The translations under genes were made by a program, and so were the position numbers. From positions 1 to 64,000 of the forward strand of contig NZ_RQXX01000002.1 in assembly GCF_004011175.1 (NCBI RefSeq): DNA of 64,000 nt, read 5' to 3'. Numbering within the stretch: the first letter of the stretch is position 1; each line of letters begins with the position of its first letter. Positions 15,812-24,752 of the stretch are shown here, one piece after another. The stretch is from Mesobaculum littorinae. Its GTDB lineage: Bacteria > Pseudomonadota > Alphaproteobacteria > Rhodobacterales > Rhodobacteraceae. The notes under the pieces are model-generated. The model did no database searches. It had not been told where the DNA came from and saw nothing but the letters and a program-made list of their open reading frames with translations.

Positions 15812-16189
15812 ACGGGCACCCGGCGGCCGCTATCCGGGGGATGAGGCCTTCCCCGCGGCGAAGGTCCGGATGACAGCGCCGTCCTGACCGCAAGGCCGGG
15901 GGCGGCGCCGCGGTGGACGCGGGTGCGGTCCGCGTCGTCGTCGTCCGGGTCCTCTTCGGCGCCCCCTCCCGTATCGGCCGGATCCGGGCATCCTGCCCGT
16001 CGCCGTAAGGGAGGCAGGGAAAGGTATGGCCAAGGGACCAAGCAGGGTAAGGCAACCCCTGACGTCAGCCAGTGCAGCGCCCGAAATTGTCGTCCGAGGT
16101 CTCGTCGTCAAGATCGAAGTTGAAGGCCTCGACCGTCCGCTTGCGGCTGGCCTCCGGCCTGCCGCCCGCCACGACAGACAACTTGCGCG
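15812..16189. other. Gap after nsrR with a possible gene-end fragment
   Basis: No complete gene is supported. On the minus strand, a frame closing with TGA at 16065-16067 reads as a coding-like C-terminus, with RKRTVEAFNFDLDDETSDD among its last residues, but it has no ATG and I do not recognise a family. It may be the broken end of a gene cut at a recombination junction with the toxin remnant next to it. Confidence 0.35.
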
Positions 16190-16340
16190 GCGCGGCTGCA
16201 TCTTCGGCGGCCTGCACATGCCGATCTTCCTCGTGACAGCGTTCGCCAAGAACGAGGAAGACACCCCTGCGAAGGCGCAGCAGGCCGGGGCCGTTGAGCT
16301 CAGCAAGCGGGTCGTGGCCATGTACGAAGACGAGAGATGA
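16190..16340 (+). pseudogene. RelE/HigB-like toxin remnant
   Basis: The last ~40 codons match the C-terminal half of RelE/ParE-superfamily toxins of the HigB2 type: GGLHMPIFLVTAFAKNEED followed by a short helical tail. The N-terminal half that should precede it is not recognisable. The expected glycine-rich strand before it survives only as RRGCIFGG, suggesting small deletions. The stop overlaps the antitoxin ATG in an ATGA arrangement, the normal toxin-antitoxin order for this family. I regard it as a truncated, inactive toxin. Confidence 0.6.
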
Positions 16341-16620
16341 AAGCGAGCGACAGCATCATGCAAGGCCGCGAAGAGGCGTTGCCGTCGCGCAAGGGTAGGG
16401 GGATGCATCCGTGACCGACGTCACTGTGCCGGGTATCAATGTCGCGGGGATCCGCCACGAGACAGGCCAGTCCCAACCCCAGTTCGCCCGCGGCATTAAC
16501 GTGGCGAAGGGAACTCTCCTGGATCGGGACCAAGGCCGCCGCAGGCCCACCGGTCCAGCTCAGGTCCTGCGCGCCCTGATCGCCAAGGGACCCGGTGTGG
16601 TGCAGGGCTTGCTGCGATAG
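16337..16620 (+). pseudogene. HigA-like XRE antitoxin, broken by a frameshift and a stop
   Basis: The reading starts MKASDSIMQGREEAL, the standard N-terminus of HigA-type antitoxins. It then leaves frame around 16376-16380, meets an in-frame TAG in the restored frame near 16397 and continues as GDASVTDVTVPGINVAGIR. The helix-turn-helix follows (TGQSQPQFARGINVAKGTLL, then DQGRRRPTGPAQVL) and ends at 16620. At least two lesions are needed to break the gene. The downstream 69-codon part is an open frame starting at a GTG and might be mistaken for a small gene. Confidence 0.7.
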
Positions 16621-17433
16621 TCACATTGCGATGAACCAAAGGCATGGGGCCGAGAAACACCTGTTTTGGCTCCGTCCGCAGGCAGGACAGTTCACGCGCC
16701 GCTTGGCGACGTTCCTGATCTGACTTCTTTGGAACGGCGTGATGTACTTGATGCCGGTCCGGCGAGGCGGCCAACCCGTGTCAATGATGCCCTTCTCCAA
16801 GCCGTTGGTCTTCAAGACCCCTGCACATACAGGCCGATTATCGGACTGTCGAAAATGATGGCGCTGTCCGTTCCCCCGCCCGATGACGCCGGCGGAGGCG
16901 TGACGCCAATGCTGCAAGGTACGAAAGGCGCCCGCACGAGAAACGCGGAGGGGCCGGCGGCAGGGGTGGTCTTTGTCATCGGGGGGCGGCCCCGCCCGGC
17001 AAGCGGATCAGCCACATGTAGCCGGTGATCGGGCTTGGGGATGCGAATCCCGAGAAACCGTTTTCGAGCATGGTTGCAGCTGCTGCGAGGTCCCCTTGGG
17101 CCAGCGGCAGCATCGTCGGTCCGGTGATGTTCGTCCAAGGGGCTGGCCTGAGGACGGTCTTCCACGACGGTGCTGCGCCCGTATGCGGGTCTGGCTCCTT
17201 GATCGATCCGTTCATATCCGATCCGGGGCCCTGCGAGAACAATGGTGCGGCGTCGGCGCGGTCCGGCCCCCCGGGGCATCGGCCATGCCGGTCGTAATCG
17301 GGGACGTGCCCGGGGGACGGTGCCCTGGACAAGGAAGGACCCGGGTGCCAGCCACAGGCGTTCCCTGCCGCGCTTTGACGGGCATGGGCCGCCGCAGCTT
17401 GGCCCGTGCTGGCAGCTGCTATAGATCGGCCGG
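16621..17433. other. 813-bp stretch with no recognisable gene
   Basis: Several short frames are open on both strands, the longest on the minus strand across 16812-17684, but none shows a domain I recognise or a convincing start. Codon periodicity is not persuasive. With the broken toxin-antitoxin pair beside it, this looks like decayed accessory DNA. I see no RNA gene, tandem repeat or intact insertion sequence. Confidence 0.5.
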
Positions 17434-18042
17434 ATGCTGGGGCCGGTGATCTTGCTGTTTCTCTCTCTCGCTGCGGCGGGCGCGACGCTGTGGGTGCCGG
17501 GGGCGGGCGATCTGATCGTGCTCGCGGGGCCCGCGGTGCTGGCCAGCCTGATCCTGCTTTGGCGGGCGGCGCGCCTGCGCCGGCCCCTGGCGCGCGGATG
17601 GATCGTCGTGGATGGCTCGAACGTCATGCACTGGAAGGCGGGATCGGCCGATCTTGCGCCGCTGCGCGAGGTTCTGAGGTACATCCGCGACCAGGGATAT
17701 ACGCCGCGCGTCGTCTTCGACGCGAACGCCGGCTACAAGCTGCGCGGCCGCTACATGGATGCGACGGCTTTGGCGAGAAATCTCGGGCTTGCCCGGGGAA
17801 ATGTCATCGTCGTTGGCCGGGGCAACCCCGCCGATCCAGAGATACTGAAGGCGGCGCGGGATCTTGGGGCCCGGGTCGTTTCGAACGACCGGTTCCGGGA
17901 CTGGGCCGAGGCCTATCCGCAGGCCACCCGCCCCGACCGGCTGGTCCGTGGCGGATATCGGGGCGGCACGCTCTGGATGGGCCTCGATCCGATATCCCGG
18001 GGTCGCGAAAGCCGAACCTCCCCCGCAAGACGGGGGCGGTGA
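17434..18042 (+). CDS. Membrane-anchored NYN-domain ribonuclease (Zc3h12a-like)
   Basis: This 202-residue protein has two N-terminal hydrophobic helices (about residues 2-19 and 28-43) and then a PIN-like NYN nuclease domain facing the cytoplasm. Acidic residues typical of the active site are Asp60 in WIVVDGSNVMHW, Asp96 in RVVFDANAGYK, Asp137 in GNPADPEIL and Asp152 in VVSNDRFRDW. This pattern fits metal-dependent RNases of the Zc3h12a-like group. The ATG has only a weak ribosome binding site. It stands alone between decayed DNA and the convergent treS gene, so its RNA targets cannot be guessed from context. Confidence 0.8.
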   Translation: MLGPVILLFLSLAAAGATLWVPGAGDLIVLAGPAVLASLILLWRAARLRRPLARGWIVVDGSNVMHWKAGSADLAPLREVLRYIRDQGYTPRVVFDANAGYKLRGRYMDATALARNLGLARGNVIVVGRGNPADPEILKAARDLGARVVSNDRFRDWAEAYPQATRPDRLVRGGYRGGTLWMGLDPISRGRESRTSPARRGR

Positions 18043-18100
18043 TGGGCCGCGTGGACCGACGCCGTTGCCGAAAGGACCGGCACAGCGGCGCGCGGGTGCG

Positions 18101-21100
18101 TCAGGCGCCGGTGCTGCCGCCCTCGGCCAGGGCAAGCAGGCCACGCAGCGGGATATCCACCCAGTCGGGACGCATGGCCATCTCGTAGCCGACCTCGTAG
18201 CCCGCCTTCTGGATCAGGAAGAGATCCAGCAGGGCCTGTTCGAACGCGGGATCCGAGGGGTGCAGGTCGCTGCCGCTGGCCGTTTCGCGGTAGGCGGAGA
18301 GGAAGCTGCCCTGCGTGGCGCCGCGCCAGCCCTCGACATGGGCCATTGTGCGCTCGGGGTCGGCACCCAGGTCGATCCGGCGGCGCAGGGTGGACCAGAG
18401 CGCGTAGTCGAAGCTGCGCAGCATGCCCGCCACGTCGCGCAGGGGCGACGTCTTGGCCTGCCGTTCCTGCAAGCTGCGCGCGGGCTCGCCTTCGAAATCG
18501 ATGATCATCACGTCGGTTTCGACGACGAGGACCTGGCCCAGGTGGTAATCGCCGTGGATGCGGCCGATCCCGCCCGAGGGCTGCATGCCGCGCAAAGCCT
18601 CGATCCGGCCCAGAAGCGTGTCGCGCCGGTCGAGGACGGCCTGCGCCACGGCGCGGCTCGCCTCGGGGAGAGAGGACAAGTGCGCGCTCAGGCGGTCCAG
18701 CGTCCCTGTCAGCTCGGCCGACACGGTGTCGATCAGAGCAGAGACGCCGGCGCTGTCCAGCGGCTCGCGGGCGAAGGCGGTGTCGGGCGCACCGCTGGCC
18801 AGCGCCTGATGCAGCTCGGCCGTGCGGCGGCCGAGGACGGTGCCGATGTCGAGTGGACCGCCCAGGACCGGCTGATCCTCCTGCGCGGCGGGATCGGTTT
18901 CGCGGCCGCCCATCTCGCGCCGCTCGATGTCGCGGTCGAGCGCCTCGGTCACGTAGGTCCAGGCGTCGCCCTGGTTGCGCACGAAGGCCGAGGCGGCCGC
19001 CAACGTGGTGACGCCGCCGGTCCCGTCGATCCAGTCGATGGTGCCCAGAAGCGGCGGGCTGGCGGCGAAGTCCGTTTCCTCGGTCAGGAAGCGCGCGATC
19101 TCGATATCCGGCTGCACGCCAGCCTGAAGCCGGCGGTAGAGCTTCAGGATCATCTTGTCGCCGAAGGCGATCGACGCGTTCGACTGTTCGGCAGAGAGCA
19201 GACGCGGTTCGCCCGCCTCCTCGTCGTAGGTGTCGAAGCGGTCGGTGCGCTGGAACGCGATGCGCCCGCCGTCGCCATCGATTTCTTCCCCTGCCCGCAG
19301 CGCCGAGAGAAGCGCCGTCGCCATGGTTTCATCGACCGCACCGTCGAGGATCGCGCCCACGCGGTTGGCGCGGCGCAGCTTTGCCAACGTGGCGGGCAGG
19401 CGCGGCGACAGGGTTAGCGCATCCTCGCCCCAGACGGCGGCGAGCGGCAGGAAGTACTGCTGCGTGGCGCCCCCCGCGGTGACATCGGCCACGGCCAGCA
19501 TGTGCTGTCCGCCGCCCATCGACGCGAGCGGGTGCAGCGCAACATCCGAGATCCGGCTTTCCTTGGCCGCGAACCAGCGTTGCAGGGGCAGGTAGTCGCG
19601 CAGGGTCTGCGAGACGAAGTCGCCAGACGCGCGGTCGGCCAAGGCGCCCGAAAGGGTGCCGTCGCGCGTCGTCAACGTCAGGAAGTCGGGCAGGGGCTGG
19701 GTCTGCGGCGTGTGCCAGCCCGGTGCATCCTCGGCATCCGTCAAAAGGAACCAGTAGAAGCCGTAGGCCGGAAGCGTCAGAAGATAAGGCAGGGCGCCCA
19801 CGGGCGGGAAACTCGACTGGCCGGTCATCTCGATCGGGACGCGGCCCTCGAACGCCGACAGGTCGATCTCGGCCGCCTGGGCCTGGCGCGACAGGTTGGC
19901 AACGCACAGCACCGTCTCGCCCTCGGGCGACCGGCGCAGGTAGGCCAGCACCTTGCGGTTGGTGGGATACAGCAACTCGATCTCGCCGCGGCCAAAGACA
20001 TCGTGGCGCTGGCGCACCGCGATCATCCGCTTGATCCAGTTCAGCAGAGAGGTGGGCGAGGATTGCTGCGCCTCGACGTTGATCGCCTGATAGCCGTGAA
20101 CCGGGTCCTGGATCGTCGGCAGGTAAAGCTCTTGCGGCAGCGCGCGGGAGAAGCCCGCGTTGCGGTCGGCCGACCACTGCATCGGCGTGCGCACGCCGTC
20201 GCGGTCGCCAAGGTAATAGTTGTCGCCCATCCCGATCTCGTCCCCGTAATAGACGATGGGCGTGCCCGGCATCGACAGCAGCAGCGAATTCAGGAGCTCG
20301 ATCTTGCGGCGGTCGTTCTGCAGAAGCGGCGCAAGGCGGCGGCGGATGCCCATGTTGATCCGTGCGCGCCTGTCTGAGGCGTAGAAATCCCACAGGTAGT
20401 CGCGTTCGCGGTCTGTCACCATTTCGAGCGTCAGCTCGTCATGGTTGCGCAGGAAGATCGCCCACTGGCAGTCCTCGGGGATTTCGGGCGTCTGTCGGAT
20501 GATGTCCGAGATCGGGTAACGATCCTCCTGCGCCACGGCCATGTACATCCGCGGCATCAGCGGAAAGTGAAAGCCCATGTGGCATTCGTCGCCCTCGCCG
20601 AAATAGGGGCGCGTGTCCTCGGGCCACTGGTTGGCCTCGGCCAGCAGCATCCGCCCCTCGTAGTGCTTGTCGAGGTCGGCGCGGATCGCCTTCAGCACGT
20701 CGTGGGTTTCGGGCAGGTTCTCGTTGTTGGTGCCGTCGCGTTCGACGAGATAGGGGATCGCGTCCAGCCGCAGCCCGTCGACGCCCTTGTCCAGCCAGAA
20801 GTGCATGGCGTCCAGCACCGCCTCCATCACGGCGGGATTGTCGAAGTTGAGGTCGGGCTGGTGGTCGAAGAAACGGTGCCAGTAGAACTGCTCGGCCACC
20901 GGGTCCCAGGTCCAGTTGCTGTCATGCGTGTCGTTGAAGATCACGCGGGTCTTGTCCATCCACTTCTGCGGGTCGTCGGACCAGACGTAGAAGTCGCGCT
21001 CGGGGCTGCCCTTGGGGGCGCGTCGCGCGCGCTGGAACCAGTCGTGCTGATCGCTGGTGTGGTTGATGACAAGTTCGGTGATGACCTTGAGCCCGCGTTT

Positions 21101-21409
21101 GTGCGCTTCGTCCACCAGCGTCTCGAAATCCTCCATGGTGCCGTAGGAGGGGTTGATCGCCTTGTATTCAGAGATGTCGTAGCCGTCGTCGCGCAGGGGC
21201 GAGGGGTAGAACGGCAATAGCCAGATCGCCGTCGCGCCAAGCTCCTGGATATGGTCCAGGCGCTGCATCAGGCCGCGGAAATCGCCGATGCCGTCGCCGT
21301 TGGCGTCCTGGTAGGCCTTGATGTGCAACTGGTAGATCACCGCGTCCTTGTACCAGTCGGCGGTGTCGGTGGTCGTGCGGGCGGTCAGGCCCTGGTCCTG
21401 CATGTTCAT
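18101..21409 (-). CDS. treS: Trehalose synthase fused to maltokinase (TreS-Mak/Pep2)
   Basis: This 1102-residue bifunctional enzyme has an N-terminal GH13 trehalose synthase (about residues 15-560), which interconverts trehalose and maltose. The nucleophile is Asp216 in DGLRLDA, and the acid/base Glu lies in MLLAEANQWP. The C-terminal ~500 residues are the maltokinase that makes maltose-1-phosphate with ATP; IHGDYHLGQVLV and IIDFEGEPARS are its kinase-like catalytic motifs. Fusion of the two steps is known in many proteobacteria. Its start overlaps the glgE stop by four bases (ATGA), so the two are translated together. Maltose-1-phosphate is passed to GlgE for alpha-glucan synthesis. Confidence 0.95.
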   Translation of the reverse strand: MNMQDQGLTARTTTDTADWYKDAVIYQLHIKAYQDANGDGIGDFRGLMQRLDHIQELGATAIWLLPFYPSPLRDDGYDISEYKAINPSYGTMEDFETLVDEAHKRGLKVITELVINHTSDQHDWFQRARRAPKGSPERDFYVWSDDPQKWMDKTRVIFNDTHDSNWTWDPVAEQFYWHRFFDHQPDLNFDNPAVMEAVLDAMHFWLDKGVDGLRLDAIPYLVERDGTNNENLPETHDVLKAIRADLDKHYEGRMLLAEANQWPEDTRPYFGEGDECHMGFHFPLMPRMYMAVAQEDRYPISDIIRQTPEIPEDCQWAIFLRNHDELTLEMVTDRERDYLWDFYASDRRARINMGIRRRLAPLLQNDRRKIELLNSLLLSMPGTPIVYYGDEIGMGDNYYLGDRDGVRTPMQWSADRNAGFSRALPQELYLPTIQDPVHGYQAINVEAQQSSPTSLLNWIKRMIAVRQRHDVFGRGEIELLYPTNRKVLAYLRRSPEGETVLCVANLSRQAQAAEIDLSAFEGRVPIEMTGQSSFPPVGALPYLLTLPAYGFYWFLLTDAEDAPGWHTPQTQPLPDFLTLTTRDGTLSGALADRASGDFVSQTLRDYLPLQRWFAAKESRISDVALHPLASMGGGQHMLAVADVTAGGATQQYFLPLAAVWGEDALTLSPRLPATLAKLRRANRVGAILDGAVDETMATALLSALRAGEEIDGDGGRIAFQRTDRFDTYDEEAGEPRLLSAEQSNASIAFGDKMILKLYRRLQAGVQPDIEIARFLTEETDFAASPPLLGTIDWIDGTGGVTTLAAASAFVRNQGDAWTYVTEALDRDIERREMGGRETDPAAQEDQPVLGGPLDIGTVLGRRTAELHQALASGAPDTAFAREPLDSAGVSALIDTVSAELTGTLDRLSAHLSSLPEASRAVAQAVLDRRDTLLGRIEALRGMQPSGGIGRIHGDYHLGQVLVVETDVMIIDFEGEPARSLQERQAKTSPLRDVAGMLRSFDYALWSTLRRRIDLGADPERTMAHVEGWRGATQGSFLSAYRETASGSDLHPSDPAFEQALLDLFLIQKAGYEVGYEMAMRPDWVDIPLRGLLALAEGGSTGA

Positions 21410-23370
21410 TCAGCCGCCTCCGGGGGGCTCAGTTTCCAGATCGCGTAGGGCCGTTCGTGAGGATCGAGGCCCAGAAAGTGGGATTTTCCGTCCCAGTCGA
21501 AGGAATTGCCGTAAAGCATGTCGGTCACGCCGATGCTGCCGTCGTCGGGCAGGCCGAATTCCCACAGCGGCACCTCGAATTCGAAATGCGCGGGGTTCAG
21601 CGGGTCGATCAGCACGTGGAACAGCAGGTAGCTGCCCGCGGCCTCGTCGAAGCGGCCGTAGTAGAGCACCCGGTCGTCCGAGGCGTTGTAGAAGCGCAGG
21701 TTGCGGAAGTCCCTCATCGCGGGTTCCGTCCGCCGGATGCGGTTGATCAGGCGGATATCGTCCTTGATGTGCCCCGGCGCGTCGTAATCGCGGTGCTTCA
21801 GCTCGTATTTCTCGGAGTTCAGGTATTCGTCCTTGGGCGGCAGCCAGTCATCCTCGCACAGCTCGAACCCCGAGTAGAGGCCCCAGTTGCCCGACAGCGA
21901 CGCCGCCATGATCGCGCGCGTGCGAAAGCCGGGGCGCCCCGAGCTGTGGTTGAAATACGGATTGATGTCGGGCGTGTTGGTGAAGAAGTTCGGCCGCATG
22001 TAATCGGCGCACTCTTCTGTCGTAAGCTCGGTCAGGTACTCCGCCAGCTCGCCCTTGGTGTTGCGCCAGGTGTAGTAGGTATAGCTTTGGTTGAAGCCGA
22101 TCTTGGCCAGCCGCTTCATGATCTTCGGCCGCGTGAACGCCTCGCTGAGGAAGATGGCGCCCGGGTGCTGGGCGCGGACCTCGGTGATGATCCATTCCCA
22201 GAAGGGAAAGGGCTTCGTGTGCGGGTTGTCGACGCGGAAGCACAGCACGCCGTGCCCGGCCCAGAACAGGAAGATGTCGCGCACTGCCGCCCAGAACGGC
22301 GCGTTGGGCGTGCCGTCGTCGTTGTAGTAGCGGAAGTTGACGATGTCCTCGTACTTCTTCGGCGGGTTCTCGGCGAACTTGATCGTGCCGTCGGGGCGAC
22401 GTTCGAACCAGTCGGGATGTTCGTCGATCCACGGATGGTCGGGCGAGGCGTTCAGCGCGATGTCGAGCGCGATTTCAAGATCCTTGTCCCGCGCCGCGGC
22501 GACCAGGGCATCGAAATCGTCCAGCGTGCCAAGCTCGGGGTGCACCTCCGTCATCCCGCCCTCGGGCGCGCCGATGGCGTAGGGCGAGCCGACGTCGCCG
22601 GGTTCGGCGCGCAGTGCGTTGTTCTTGCCCTTGCGGTTGGTCGTGCCGATGGGGTGGATCGGCGGAAAGTAGAGCACGTCGAAGCCCAGGTCGGCCACGT
22701 AGTCCAGCCGGTCGATCACGTCGCGAAAGGTGCCATGCCGTCCCTCGGGGCCGGCCGAGCGGGGGAAAAGCTCGTACCATGCGGAAAACGCCGCACGCTC
22801 GCGGTCGACCCAGACGGGCACGTCACGCTCGATCCGGGTGACGTTGGCGCGGGGGCCGATCCGGGCCATCAGCCGGGCCGCGTCGGGGGTCAGCAGGGTT
22901 TCGGCATCGCCCTTCCTGGCGGCGGTGGCCAGTGCCTTCAGCGCCTTCGCCTCGCCCTTGGGCGCCTTGGCCTGGGCGATGATCTGGGCGGCTTCCATCA
23001 GCTCGACCTTCACGTCCTGGCCGGCGTCGATCTTCTTGCGGGTGTCGCGGGCCCAGGCGCCCCACAGGTCGCGCCACGCGATGATCGAAAACCGCGCGGG
23101 GCCGGGGGTGTCGAACGTGACCTCGCAGCCCCAGCGGTCGTTGTCGATGAAGGCCATGCGCGTTTCGGATCCGTCGGGCAGGACGACGGCGGCGGCAAAA
23201 ACTTCGTGTCCGTCGCCGAAGATGTCGGCCGAAACGGCCAGCGGCCAGCCTGCGACCGCCTTGGCGGCAAAGCGCCCGCCGTCGATCAGAGGCGAGACGG
23301 CTTCGATCACCATCCGCCGCTGCGCGAGGTCTTCCAATGAGCTGTTGGTGAATTTCGTATCAGGCGACAT
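21406..23370 (-). CDS. glgE: Alpha-1,4-glucan:maltose-1-phosphate maltosyltransferase (GlgE)
   Basis: This 654-residue GH13_3 enzyme extends alpha-glucan using maltose-1-phosphate. The catalytic nucleophile is Asp381 in FRVDNPHTKP and the acid/base is Glu410 in FLSEAFTRPK; their 29-residue spacing equals that of characterised GlgE. The segment YFPPIHPIGTTNRKGKNN is also diagnostic. I start at the ATG at 23370 (MSPDTKFT) because the upstream extension is not family-like. It is coupled to treS-mak, completing a trehalose-to-glycogen route. No glgB is present in the window. Confidence 0.95.
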   Translation of the reverse strand: MSPDTKFTNSSLEDLAQRRMVIEAVSPLIDGGRFAAKAVAGWPLAVSADIFGDGHEVFAAAVVLPDGSETRMAFIDNDRWGCEVTFDTPGPARFSIIAWRDLWGAWARDTRKKIDAGQDVKVELMEAAQIIAQAKAPKGEAKALKALATAARKGDAETLLTPDAARLMARIGPRANVTRIERDVPVWVDRERAAFSAWYELFPRSAGPEGRHGTFRDVIDRLDYVADLGFDVLYFPPIHPIGTTNRKGKNNALRAEPGDVGSPYAIGAPEGGMTEVHPELGTLDDFDALVAAARDKDLEIALDIALNASPDHPWIDEHPDWFERRPDGTIKFAENPPKKYEDIVNFRYYNDDGTPNAPFWAAVRDIFLFWAGHGVLCFRVDNPHTKPFPFWEWIITEVRAQHPGAIFLSEAFTRPKIMKRLAKIGFNQSYTYYTWRNTKGELAEYLTELTTEECADYMRPNFFTNTPDINPYFNHSSGRPGFRTRAIMAASLSGNWGLYSGFELCEDDWLPPKDEYLNSEKYELKHRDYDAPGHIKDDIRLINRIRRTEPAMRDFRNLRFYNASDDRVLYYGRFDEAAGSYLLFHVLIDPLNPAHFEFEVPLWEFGLPDDGSIGVTDMLYGNSFDWDGKSHFLGLDPHERPYAIWKLSPPEAAE

Positions 23371-23499
23371 GCTTGAAGAACCCCGTGACGCAAGATCGTT
23401 TCTCACGGTCAAACAGGCGCGCCGCGGAACTGGTTCCACCAGTTGAGGGGCGGATCGGCCTTTGTCGCTTTCCTTGTGCGGGCGACGCTTTCGGCGGGC

Positions 23500-24680
23500 T
23501 CACGTGGGGCTTGCCCGCCGGGGCGTGCGCGCCATGGAGGCGGTCAAAGCCGCCAGATCCGCGGCGCGTTCCTTGAAAGAGCCTTGCGCGGTCTTCGGTC
23601 GGCAGTCGGCGACGAGGGTGCGGGGGACCGCGACCGGAGGGCGAGAGGCCCCCGCCCAGGGTGCAGACCGGCCAGTCCCCGCCCCGGCAGAGGCGGTCGG
23701 GTCCGAAGATGTCGGCGCCTTGAGCACATGGCTGCCCCGCGTCATGCCACCGTTCAGCATCATGTCCAGCATCACGTTCAGCCGGTCGCCCGCGGCCTGC
23801 ACGACCCCGTCCAGCTGGTCACAGCGGGCGCGGCTGCCGTCCAGCTGCCGTCCGCCGTGGTTCGAGATCACGACGCCCTGGCTGCCGATATCTGCGGCGC
23901 GCACCGCGTCCTCGGCCGCCATCCGACCCTTGAGGCAGAAGGGCCGCCCCAAAGCACCACCATCTCGGTCACGCTTCCCAGGTCATCGCGGGGTTCAGCA
24001 TTTCGGTGAAATACGGGCCGATGGAGGCGGTGCCGGTCCCCATGTCCACGTGGTCCTACAGCTGCGGCAGGGAGAAGCTTTCGTGCCGAAGGTAGTTCAG
24101 CGCCCATGCGGGTTTCGCGGCAAAGCCCGCGATGCCGCGCAGGTTCAGCCTGAACGGGATCGAAAAGCCCATGCGCTTGTCGCGTTCGCGGTTGCCGCCG
24201 GTGATCGGCTCCACCGTCAGCATCATCACCTCGCCGCCCGCCTCCTTGGCGCGCTGCATCATGGTGCGGTTCAGGCCGCGGTCCCGGTGGACGTAGAAGT
24301 GGTAGACTTGGGAGGTCTTGTACTTCTGCCGCATCTCCTCGATCGACACGGTGCCCAGCGACGACACGCCGAACATGGTGCCATAGGCCTCGGCCGCGGC
24401 GCCGACCGCCCTCGTGACGAAACAACCGCTGCAGCGCCGTGGGCGGGCAGAAGGCGGGCAGGTCGATCTTCTGGCCCATCACGGTGGTCCACAGATCGAC
24501 GTCCCGTACCCTGTGCAAAATGTTCGGGATCAGGTCGACCTCGCCGAAGGACGCGGCATTGCGGGCATAGGTCGTCTCGTCGTCCGCGCCGCCGTCGATG
24601 TCGTCGAAAAACGGACCCGGCAGGCGCTGTCGCGCCAGCCTGCGGACGTCGTGGAAATTGTGGCAGTCGGAAAGGCGCAA
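23500..24680 (-). pseudogene. FMN-dependent alpha-hydroxyacid (L-lactate) oxidase/dehydrogenase, multiply frameshifted
   Basis: Pieces of an LldD-family enzyme occur in order in several frames. The N-terminus (FHDVRRLARQRLPGPFFDDI, GQKIDLPAFCPPTALQRLF) is followed by a frameshift near 24420. The next piece contains MFGVSSLGTVSIEEM and TGGNRERDK, then an in-frame TAG at 24056-24058 inside SLPQL-DHVDMG. There are two more shifts before PFCLKG and the active-site region GVVISNHGGRQLDGS. The last part after HVLKA is unrecognisable. At least four lesions mean the enzyme cannot be made. It lies next to a hydrolase expected to release lactate, which suggests its former role in the same pathway. Confidence 0.88.
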
Positions 24681-24752
24681 CGCATCGGCGCCCTGCTTGG
24701 CATCTGCCGGAGGCCCCCGGCGCGCGAGGCGGGCGCGCCGGGGCGGATCGGA

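Noticed and set aside
16411-16620. An intact 69-residue XRE regulator gene starting at a GTG
   Set aside because: The upstream DNA clearly encodes the expected antitoxin N-terminus in another frame, with a stop between, so it is the tail of a pseudogene.
16812-17684. A 290-codon minus-strand frame before the NYN gene
   Set aside because: It overlaps the start of the supported NYN gene, is Arg/Pro/Ala-rich and shows no domain I recognise.
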